The notes beneath the pieces are model-generated. The model did not search any database. It saw only the letters and a program-made list of their open reading frames with translations, and had not been told where the DNA came from. Positions 1-4,556 of a stretch of DNA of 7,033 nt are shown here, in pieces. Both the position numbers and the translations under genes were made by a program. Within the stretch, counting starts at the first letter, position 1. Each line of letters starts with the position of its first letter. Source of the DNA: Clostridiales bacterium (lineage in GTDB: Bacteria > Bacillota > Clostridia > Christensenellales > CAG-314); contig DPQS01000028.1 of assembly GCA_003537755.1 (NCBI GenBank), forward strand, positions 11,086-18,118, in the 5' to 3' direction.

Positions 1-204
1 TGCCGTAAAATACAGTTCGTTTGCTGCGCAGCCGATAAGGTTTGCGATTGTGGCGCGCGCGTCGGCAACCGCTTTGGCTGTTTCACGTCCGTAAAAGTGC
101 TGACTGTCGGCGTTGCCAAACTCATCGGTGAAGTAAGGCAGCATTGCTTCCACCACGCGCTTGTCACATGGCGTGGTCGATGCGTGATCGATGTAAATCC
201 TCAT
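1..204 (-). CDS. iscS: Cysteine desulfurase (NifS/IscS family), N-terminal part
   Basis: The first 68 residues of a class V aminotransferase-fold, PLP-dependent cysteine desulfurase are present; the rest lies beyond base 1. The family takes sulfur from L-cysteine as an enzyme persulfide and passes it to Fe-S scaffold proteins or tRNA thiolation enzymes in the cytoplasm. The visible evidence is the family N-terminus: IYIDHASTTP at residues 3-12, matching the usual YLDNAATTP, then EAMLPYFTDEFGN at 19-31 and YGRETAKAVADAR at 38-50, ending in IGCAANELYFTA. The PLP lysine and the active-site cysteine lie outside the window. The ATG overlaps the stop of the Rrf2 gene as ATGA, and a GAGG at 212-215 gives a 7-nt spacing, which fixes the start and suggests translational coupling. 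DHASTT in place of DNAATT is a variant of this motif. Whether it is the IscS or the NifS type cannot be decided from this fragment. Confidence 0.93.
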   Translation of the reverse strand, partial: MRIYIDHASTTPCDKRVVEAMLPYFTDEFGNADSQHFYGRETAKAVADARATIANLIGCAANELYFTA

Positions 205-605
205 AGGTTATCCTCACAAAGATGTTGTAAACTGATTGTGTCAAGGTATTCGTTGATGTGAGTGTACAGGTGCTGCCACAGATTGTGCGAAACGCAGTTA
301 CACCTGTGACCGCAATCCTTGTTGATGCAGTCGACTATTTCCAGGTTGTCCTCTACCGCACGCAAAATTTGCCCGACGGTCATGTTTTGCGGCTCGTCGG
401 CAAGTTTGTAGCCACCGTTTGCTCCACGCGTGGACGTTACCAGATTGCCCTTTTTCATCAGAGCTATTATTTGTTCGAGATACTTTTCCGTAACGCCGGT
501 TGCCTGCGCCAGTTGCGCGACGTTGACATACTCCCCGCCGTCGTAACGTTTGGCAAGTTCCACCGCAACGTACAGACCGTACCTCGCCTTGGATGACATT
601 TTCAT
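201..605 (-). CDS. iscR: Rrf2 family transcriptional regulator, IscR-like
   Basis: This is a 134-residue Rrf2 winged helix-turn-helix regulator, the usual length for the family. The DNA-binding part covers about residues 4-70 and carries the family pattern TEKYLEQIIALMKKGNLV followed by STRGANGGYKLA. The sensor segment has C93, C98, C102 and C104 and a histidine at 107. In E. coli IscR the [2Fe-2S] cluster is held by C92, C98, C104 and H107, so the spacing agrees well, with C102 and C130 as extra cysteines. By family knowledge it should sense Fe-S status and repress or activate Fe-S biogenesis genes. The overlap with the cysteine desulfurase downstream supports this. The first ATG is used here (AGGAA at 616-620, 10 nt away); a second ATG two codons later at 599 is also possible. 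A strong promoter and a palindrome over its -35 box suggest autoregulation. A cysteine-metabolism role (CymR-like) is less likely because of the cluster-type cysteines. Confidence 0.92.
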   Translation of the reverse strand: MKMSSKARYGLYVAVELAKRYDGGEYVNVAQLAQATGVTEKYLEQIIALMKKGNLVTSTRGANGGYKLADEPQNMTVGQILRAVEDNLEIVDCINKDCGHRCNCVSHNLWQHLYTHINEYLDTISLQHLCEDNL

Positions 606-637
606 TGCTTGTCAATTCCTACCTTTTTACTGGGAAT

Positions 638-666
638 ATTTTACTACTATTATTACCGTCCGTCAA
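638..666 (-). promoter_or_regulatory. Sigma-A type promoter of the iscR-like gene
   Basis: On the minus strand TTGACG (661-666) and TAAAAT (638-643) are separated by exactly 17 bp. This is a near-consensus vegetative promoter. It predicts a transcript start near 631 and a leader of about 26 nt before the ATG at 605. No competing promoter of this quality is seen in the gap. Confidence 0.75.
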
Positions 667-679
667 TTGTTTTTAACGG
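660..679. promoter_or_regulatory. Imperfect palindrome over the -35 box, candidate operator
   Basis: CCGTCAA and TTAACGG flank a 6-bp centre, so six of seven positions are paired in dyad symmetry. The palindrome covers the -35 hexamer (661-666) of the iscR-like promoter, a position where a bound protein would block RNA polymerase. Autorepression by the Rrf2 protein is the natural inference, but the site does not resemble the published E. coli IscR consensus and no binding data exist. Confidence 0.4.
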
Positions 680-688
680 TGTAACAAC
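673..688 (+). repeat. 16-bp element shared with the ferredoxin promoter region (copy 1)
   Basis: TTAACGGTGTAACAAC lies just upstream of the iscR-like -35 box and includes one arm of the palindrome there. It matches 14 of 16 bases with the minus-strand sequence at 1198-1183, upstream of the ferredoxin promoter. The orientation relative to the gene is opposite in the two places. The rest of the gap, about 690-884, shows no gene, RNA or convincing promoter. Confidence 0.4.
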
Positions 689-884
689 AAATTTTTTACA
701 AAAGTTTTTCGGTAAATACGACGTGAGCAAATTAAACCACAATAAACCGCCGAACCGCCGTTAGCAAATGTTATAAGCGCAGGCAGTTCTTATAAAACCT
801 TACAATCCGCACGTGACGGCACCTACCGATTGCAAATATATCGTCATTAAAAACAATATAGCCTTGTCTGAAACCCGAAATCGC

Positions 885-918
885 AAAAAAAATCCCCGCC
901 GATACCGGCAGGGATTTT
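885..918 (-). terminator. Intrinsic terminator of the ferredoxin gene
   Basis: A 13-bp stem with one G-T pair and a 4-nt loop lies 19 bp beyond the ferredoxin stop. The arms are 889-901 and 906-918, with GC-rich inner pairs, and the minus strand ends in a run of eight T (885-892, four of them inside the stem). The plus strand also ends in five T, so it could act in both directions, but no plus-strand gene approaches it. Confidence 0.9.
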
Positions 919-937
919 TGCTTGTAAGATGTAATGA

Positions 938-1108
938 TTACTCTTCTTCGATTGCACCAACGGGGCACTGAGCGGAGCAAGCACCGCAATCTACGCAGAG
1001 ATCGGGGTTAATTTCGTACTTTCCGTCGCCTTCGCTGATAGCGTCACAAGGACAAACACTTTGGCAACCGCCGCAAGCGATACAGTCATTGGTAATTTTG
1101 TGAGCCAT
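938..1108 (-). CDS. Small 2[4Fe-4S] ferredoxin
   Basis: This 56-residue protein is a bacterial-type (clostridial) ferredoxin, a soluble low-potential electron carrier for enzymes such as pyruvate:ferredoxin oxidoreductase or hydrogenase. Two complete CxxCxxCxxxCP motifs are visible: C9, C12, C15, C19 with P20, and C38, C41, C44, C48 with P49. The pseudo-twofold layout and total length are typical. C21, directly after the first motif's proline, is an additional cysteine. The acidic tail (IEEE) fits a ferredoxin surface. The reading frame runs further upstream, but the true start is the ATG at 1108: AAGGAG (1118-1123) precedes it by 9 nt and the family begins at this point. The gene is monocistronic, with its own promoter and terminator. 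Its position between Fe-S biogenesis genes and unrelated enzymes does not name its partner enzyme. Confidence 0.97.
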   Translation of the reverse strand: MAHKITNDCIACGGCQSVCPCDAISEGDGKYEINPDLCVDCGACSAQCPVGAIEEE

Positions 1109-1150
1109 GATGAACTTCTCCTTTAATTTAACCTTTTTGGGATTGGCTAA

Positions 1151-1180
1151 ATTATACACCTTCGGGCAGATATTTGTCCA
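1151..1180 (-). promoter_or_regulatory. Promoter of the ferredoxin gene
   Basis: The minus strand carries a perfect TATAAT (1151-1156) with TGGACA (1175-1180) 18 bp upstream. A start near 1144 would give a leader of about 36 nt. The gap from 1109 to 1493 otherwise contains the repeat motifs listed separately and no credible gene. Confidence 0.72.
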
Positions 1181-1182
1181 GC

Positions 1183-1198
1183 GTTTTTGCACCGTTAA
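1183..1198 (-). repeat. 16-bp element shared with the iscR-like promoter region (copy 2)
   Basis: On the minus strand this reads TTAACGGTGCAAAAAC, differing at two positions from the plus-strand copy at 673-688. It ends 2 bp before the ferredoxin -35 box, a typical place for an activator or repressor site. Its function is inferred only from this position and the repetition. Confidence 0.38.
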
Positions 1199-1244
1199 TC
1201 TGTTTTTGCTACCATAATAGAGCAATTTTTACCGATTTTTTTTA

Positions 1245-1274
1245 CCGTTTTATGTGAAAAATACTTCATATTCG
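1245..1274 (+). repeat. Operator-like direct repeat, copy 1
   Basis: The 14-mer CCGTTTTATGTGAA is followed by a second half with dyad symmetry, TGAA-N6-TTCA at 1255-1268. A second copy starts exactly 70 bp further on. The two 30-bp units agree at about 23 positions; the six bases between TGAA and TTCA vary while the arms are kept. That pattern is expected of protein-binding sites rather than chance low complexity. The sites lie about 65-160 bp upstream of the ferredoxin -35 box. Confidence 0.45.
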
Positions 1275-1314
1275 ACTATTTTTCAACGTTTTTATCTCTT
1301 TTTGTCCGATTTTT

Positions 1315-1344
1315 CCGTTTTATGTGAAGTTGATTTCATGTTCA
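1315..1344 (+). repeat. Operator-like direct repeat, copy 2
   Basis: This copy repeats CCGTTTTATGTGAA exactly and again has TGAA-N6-TTCA (1325-1338), with a different central hexamer. Both copies are also preceded by CCGAT plus a T-run, at 1232 and 1306. Confidence 0.45.
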
Positions 1345-1369
1345 GTTTAATGCACTTTGTAGTCATGCT

Positions 1370-1389
1370 CAATCGACATTTGTCGATTG
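1370..1389. repeat. Perfect 9-bp inverted repeat downstream of the HAD gene
   Basis: CAATCGACA and TGTCGATTG are separated by only two T. The site lies about 105 bp past the HAD stop. Neither strand has a proper T-run after it, so it is a poor intrinsic terminator, and the 2-nt loop is too tight for a good RNA hairpin without opening a pair. It may be a protein-binding site or a weak end-of-transcript structure. Confidence 0.4.
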
Positions 1390-1493
1390 TTTGCACCGTC
1401 GCGACAGGGTTTGTTCAATCGGAATTGCGGACGCCTAAGCATGGCAACGAGCGATTACACATCAGACACAACTCGCTGAAACATCGGCAAAAC

Positions 1494-2141
1494 TTACAGC
1501 AACAAATCGGCAATCTGTTTCGGGCTGTCGGCAATTGCGACGGGGTTACCTTTCAGCAGTTCGTCCATATGCCCGAAGCCGTAACTTACGGCAAGAAAAT
1601 CCACCTTGTTTGCCGCCGCGCCCTCCGCGTCGTAAAAGGTGTCGCCTATCATAAGGCATTTGCTTTTGTCCCAGTTGTGGTCGTCGATAAGTTGGCGAAG
1701 CACTTCTATTTTGTAGCCGCGGCGTTCCGTCTGTCCGTAGACGTAATCGAAATATTGTGACAAGCCGAAGTAGGCAAGCGACTCGACCGCGTGCGGTTCG
1801 TACTTACTGCTGGCAATGGCAATGACGTAGCCGTGATTTTTCAGCGCGGCAATCGTCTGCTTTATGCCGTCGTACAGGTGGCTGTTTTGCGCGGCGTTGT
1901 CGTCGGCAAAAACCTTGTAATGCAGTTTGATTGCCTCGTCCATGTTTTGTTTGCCCACAAGGTGCTCGTAGGTGTACTCCAGCGGCGGACCGATGTGTCG
2001 CGACAGGTCAACGTCAGAATAGTCAACGCCGAAGTGCGACAGCACCTTTCTGAAGGTTGCGTAAATGCCGGGCGAAGTGTCGTTGATTGTGCCGTCGAAA
2101 TCGAAAATAATGTACTTGTATTTGTTTGTCAATTCGTGCAT
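1494..2141 (-). CDS. HAD-superfamily hydrolase, subfamily IA (phosphatase)
   Basis: A 215-residue cytoplasmic HAD phosphatase of the phosphoglycolate phosphatase/nucleotidase-like group. All four HAD motifs are present: motif I FDFDGT with nucleophile D14 and acid D16, motif II serine S111 in IAIASSK, motif III lysine K144, and motif IV GDTFYDAEGA with D167 and D171 for magnesium. The helical cap between residues about 20 and 90, including HIGPPLEYTYEHL, is the type found in subfamily IA. These enzymes transfer the phosphate of small phosphomonoesters to the aspartate and then to water; the substrate cannot be read from sequence. The frame opens further upstream at 2177, but the ATG at 2141 has GAGG 6 nt before it and matches the family start. 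It follows the CYTH gene by 45 bp and is probably its operon partner. Confidence 0.9.
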   Translation of the reverse strand: MHELTNKYKYIIFDFDGTINDTSPGIYATFRKVLSHFGVDYSDVDLSRHIGPPLEYTYEHLVGKQNMDEAIKLHYKVFADDNAAQNSHLYDGIKQTIAALKNHGYVIAIASSKYEPHAVESLAYFGLSQYFDYVYGQTERRGYKIEVLRQLIDDHNWDKSKCLMIGDTFYDAEGAAANKVDFLAVSYGFGHMDELLKGNPVAIADSPKQIADLLL

Positions 2142-2186
2142 GATGTACCTCGTTTGTTTTGTCCGCGTTGCGGGCATTTGCCGCCG

Positions 2187-2762
2187 TTACGCCTTTTTCT
2201 GCCGTTCCAGTTCGGCGAGGAAACGCGCGTTTTTTGCCGTAGAACTTTTAATTACAACGCCGAATGTGTAGTTGAGGTAATTTTTCAGTTCATTAAGTCG
2301 GTCGATGTGTGTACACTCGCATTCCAATTCGTAGTCGGTTTTGCCAAGATAGTCGCATTTGTCCAGTTCGATGCGCCACTGCTCTATATTGAAGCAGTGC
2401 CGTGTCGTCTGCATACTGCCGACATAGGCGAAATCTTCAAAAAAGTCGTCCACGTCAAAAATGCGATTGACCGAAGTTGCGCCGAGCCCGTTTGCGATTG
2501 CGCTGTCCGCAAAGGCTTTGTCCACCACGCACTCGCGCTCGTCGCACACCATTACGTCATCGGCAAAGCCGAGACGACGTTTGAAGCACAACGTATAGCT
2601 GTCGCCGATTTGGCGCACGCGCACCATAGTATCCTTGGTTTGCCCCTTTGCAACAAAATAGTTGTTGACAATCACAACGGGGCAAGTGTCGGTAGTAGCG
2701 GCGATCAGGTTGTACTCGCGTTGTGTAAGTTGAAGTTTAAGTTCCTGTTCGAGATTTTTCAT
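2187..2762 (-). CDS. CYTH domain protein (triphosphate-binding, YjbK-like)
   Basis: The 191-residue product fits the CYTH/triphosphate tunnel metalloenzyme fold over its whole length. It begins with the hallmark ExExK (E5, E7, K9). R48 and R50 (VRVR), K61 to R63, E75/E77, R121, D134 and the repeated acidic stretch YELECE at 144-149 match the alternating basic and acidic residues that line the tunnel. K172 and K177 to R180 near the end fit the terminal basic cluster. Family members act on inorganic tripolyphosphate, thiamine triphosphate or cyclic-nucleotide-type substrates with a divalent metal, and which one applies is unknown. The frame continues upstream to 2867, but ATG 2762 puts ExExK at the expected distance from the start; the Shine-Dalgarno there is weak. 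It is followed by the HAD phosphatase, so both genes of this pair handle phosphate compounds. Confidence 0.86.
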   Translation of the reverse strand: MKNLEQELKLQLTQREYNLIAATTDTCPVVIVNNYFVAKGQTKDTMVRVRQIGDSYTLCFKRRLGFADDVMVCDERECVVDKAFADSAIANGLGATSVNRIFDVDDFFEDFAYVGSMQTTRHCFNIEQWRIELDKCDYLGKTDYELECECTHIDRLNELKNYLNYTFGVVIKSSTAKNARFLAELERQKKA

Positions 2763-2797
2763 AGCGTCTTTTTTACCCGATGTAAAATACTTGATTG

Positions 2798-2815
2798 TTG
2801 ACAAAATTTCGTCAA
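2798..2815. promoter_or_regulatory. 18-bp near-palindrome upstream of the CYTH gene
   Basis: TTGACAAAATTTCGTCAA is symmetric at 16 of 18 positions and lies 36-53 bp before the CYTH start codon. It could be an operator for the CYTH-HAD pair. I could not place a convincing promoter here: the minus-strand TTGACG within it has only a poor -10 at the right distance (TATTTT at 20 bp). Confidence 0.35.
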
Positions 2816-2848
2816 ATTTTGATAACGTATGCGTTTTTTGCCGACATT

Positions 2849-2888
2849 TTGCCTTTGCAAAAGGCAATCGAAGCGTTGCCGAACGGCA
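2849..2888 (-). other. Two hairpins after the hydrolase gene, no T-run
   Basis: The first, 2877-2888, is TGCC-GTTC-GGCA on the minus strand and lies 5 bp past the hydrolase stop. The second, 2849-2867, has a perfect 8-bp stem (TTGCCTTT with AAAGGCAA, loop TGC). The lack of a T-run argues against a standard intrinsic terminator. They may mark the 3' end of the three-gene transcript or protect it. Confidence 0.35.
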
Positions 2889-2893
2889 TATAT

Positions 2894-3850
2894 TCAGTCG
2901 ATTTTCTCAGCATTTTCAACCTTGCGAAGAAATGCCGTAACAATCTGTCTGTACGCCTCCGGCGCGACCATGTGGCTGCGCGCGTGACCTGCGCCGGGGA
3001 CAATGTGAAGTTCGCTGAGGGGATTGTCGCTGACCTTGTACATGTCCTCACTGTTGTGCGGAAAAATAAACTTGTCCGCCGAGCCGTGAATAAAACAAAT
3101 CGGCACATCGCTTGCGGCAACGGCGTCGATGGGGTTGTATTTCGTAAAGTCGTAACCGAACTTACGCTTGCTCATGACATTGGCAAAGTCAACAATAGGG
3201 AAACCCGGCAAATGCACGCTTTGCAGGCACACCTCGCGGTAGTATGCCATTGTCCTGCTGAAACCGCAATCGGCAACCACTGCGCCGATGTCGTTGCGGT
3301 CGGCAAGCACGCCCAGCACCGTTGCCGCACCCATGCTTTCGCCGTGCAGCACGACAAAAGCGTTTTTGCCGAAGCGACCTAATACCGCATCTATTACGGC
3401 GGACAAGTCCTTGTGCTCGTAGTAACCGAGGGTTGTAAATTTGCCGTCACTTTGCCCGAAGTAGGCGTGGTCGTACAGCACCACGTCGTAGCCGTTGTCG
3501 TAAAAAATCTTCGCATACTTGACGGAATTGATGCGGTTCCAACTGTGCCCGTGACTTATCACCGCCACTTTGCGGCGCAGTTTGCCGTCGTTTGCGGAAT
3601 TAGGGACAAATTCGCCGCGTACTTTGCCATGAACGCCGTCAACTTCAAACGGCTCGCGCTTCCACACGTTGTCGTATTCGTCAAAGTCCATTTTTTCGGC
3701 ACTTGCCTGCATTGCACGCGCTTCTTCTTCGGTATGCGCCTTGGGAGTAGTTGCCTTATTGAGCACTTTAACAGCCACAATGTAGCACAAAAGGGTGTAC
3801 AATAAGCAGAATCCACACACACAGACAAGCACTATCCAGTACCAAGCCAT
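2894..3850 (-). CDS. Membrane-anchored alpha/beta hydrolase (serine hydrolase)
   Basis: A 318-residue alpha/beta hydrolase similar to the YqkD/serine aminopeptidase-like group. Residues about 2-29 are strongly hydrophobic (WYWIVLVCVCGF and on) with no cleavage site that I can see, so the protein is probably anchored in the membrane. The catalytic domain follows from about residue 65: oxyanion motif ISHGH at 98-102, nucleophile elbow GESMG with S172, acid D259 in IHGSADKF and H289 in GAGHA. The complete triad predicts an active ester, amide or peptide hydrolase; the substrate is unknown. The ATG at 3850 is preferred because GGAGG precedes it by 7 nt; a GTG at 3853 is possible and adds one residue. 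The start overlaps the stop of the reductase gene by one base (TGATG), so it should be translated in a coupled manner and belongs to the operon. The N-terminal anchor faces it to the membrane or outside, unlike its two cytoplasmic neighbours. Confidence 0.88.
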   Translation of the reverse strand: MAWYWIVLVCVCGFCLLYTLLCYIVAVKVLNKATTPKAHTEEEARAMQASAEKMDFDEYDNVWKREPFEVDGVHGKVRGEFVPNSANDGKLRRKVAVISHGHSWNRINSVKYAKIFYDNGYDVVLYDHAYFGQSDGKFTTLGYYEHKDLSAVIDAVLGRFGKNAFVVLHGESMGAATVLGVLADRNDIGAVVADCGFSRTMAYYREVCLQSVHLPGFPIVDFANVMSKRKFGYDFTKYNPIDAVAASDVPICFIHGSADKFIFPHNSEDMYKVSDNPLSELHIVPGAGHARSHMVAPEAYRQIVTAFLRKVENAEKID

Positions 3851-4554
3851 CACTTTTCCTCCAGAATAATGCCGCTTTCGCCGCTTGTTGCCAGGGCGTA
3901 AATGTCCGCCGCGACCTCTGCCGCAGTGTACGCTTTGCAGTCGTGTTCGGCACAGAAGTCGGCTACGTCATCTTCCGTCAGGTGCGCACACATGTCCGTC
4001 CTCACAATGGGCGGACAAACGCAGTTGACGGCAATGCCGCTCGGCATCCACTCTTCGGCAAGGCTTTTGGTAAGCCCGACAAGCGCATGTTTGGTCATAG
4101 AATATCCCACTTCGCACGACGCACCGCAGACACCCCACACCGACGACACATTGACCACGCTCGGTTTGTCGGATTTTCGCAGCAAATCCAGCCCGTAGCG
4201 ACAGCATGTGTACGCCGACAGCGCGTTTGTCCGCCACATATCGTCAAGGGCATTTTCGTCCACTTCTTCGACTGTGCCGACAAAAGAGATGCCGACATTG
4301 TTGACAAGTACGTCCAGCCTGCGCATATACGTTTTTATTTGCTTAAACAACCCGGCAATCTGCGCCGTGTCCGCCATGTCGCAACGGAAAATATGTACAT
4401 CGCCGCCTGCGGCGTTAAGTCTTGACTGCAACTCTTTTGCGGCGGATTCACTGTTTTTGTAGGTAAGCAGCACGCGATAGCCGTTTTTGCCGAATTCGGC
4501 TGCCGTCGCCGCGCCGATGCCGCGCGATCCGCCTGTAATAAGTACTGTTTTCAT
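3850..4554 (-). CDS. Short-chain dehydrogenase/reductase (SDR), FabG-like
   Basis: A 234-residue classical SDR that uses NAD(P)H for oxidation or reduction of a carbonyl/hydroxyl substrate. The nucleotide-binding glycine motif TGGSRGIG is at 7-14, NNVG at 85-88, a conserved asparagine at N110, the catalytic serine at about S138 (VNVSS), and YSMTK gives Y151 and K155. A basic residue (R11) in the glycine motif hints at NADPH. It resembles 3-oxoacyl-ACP reductase, but the C-terminus, GESGIILEEK, replaces the usual G-Q-x-x-x-V-D-G-G ending, and no other fatty acid synthesis gene is present, so I do not call it FabG. Start: the ATG at 4554 has GGA six bases before it. An ATG at 4560 that overlaps the ABC-F stop as ATGA is possible but has no spacing to a ribosome site. 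The stop overlaps the hydrolase start. Confidence 0.9.
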   Translation of the reverse strand: MKTVLITGGSRGIGAATAAEFGKNGYRVLLTYKNSESAAKELQSRLNAAGGDVHIFRCDMADTAQIAGLFKQIKTYMRRLDVLVNNVGISFVGTVEEVDENALDDMWRTNALSAYTCCRYGLDLLRKSDKPSVVNVSSVWGVCGASCEVGYSMTKHALVGLTKSLAEEWMPSGIAVNCVCPPIVRTDMCAHLTEDDVADFCAEHDCKAYTAAEVAADIYALATSGESGIILEEK

Positions 4555-4556
4555 TG

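Noticed and set aside
1370..1389. Intrinsic terminator or LexA-type box at the perfect inverted repeat
   Set aside because: There is no T-run on either strand, and the arms differ from the Gram-positive LexA consensus CGAAC-N4-GTTCG; kept only as an unexplained inverted repeat.
1254..1760. Long plus-strand reading frame, 168 codons
   Set aside because: Its second half is the antisense of the HAD gene, whose catalytic motifs are intact on the minus strand, and it has no recognisable domain.
1791..2801. Plus-strand reading frame of 336 codons
   Set aside because: It lies opposite the HAD and CYTH genes. Both have full motif sets on the minus strand, so this is an open antisense frame caused by codon bias.
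3851..3853. GTG start for the alpha/beta hydrolase
   Set aside because: It would leave only 4 nt to the GGAGG; the adjacent ATG has 7 nt. The difference is one residue.
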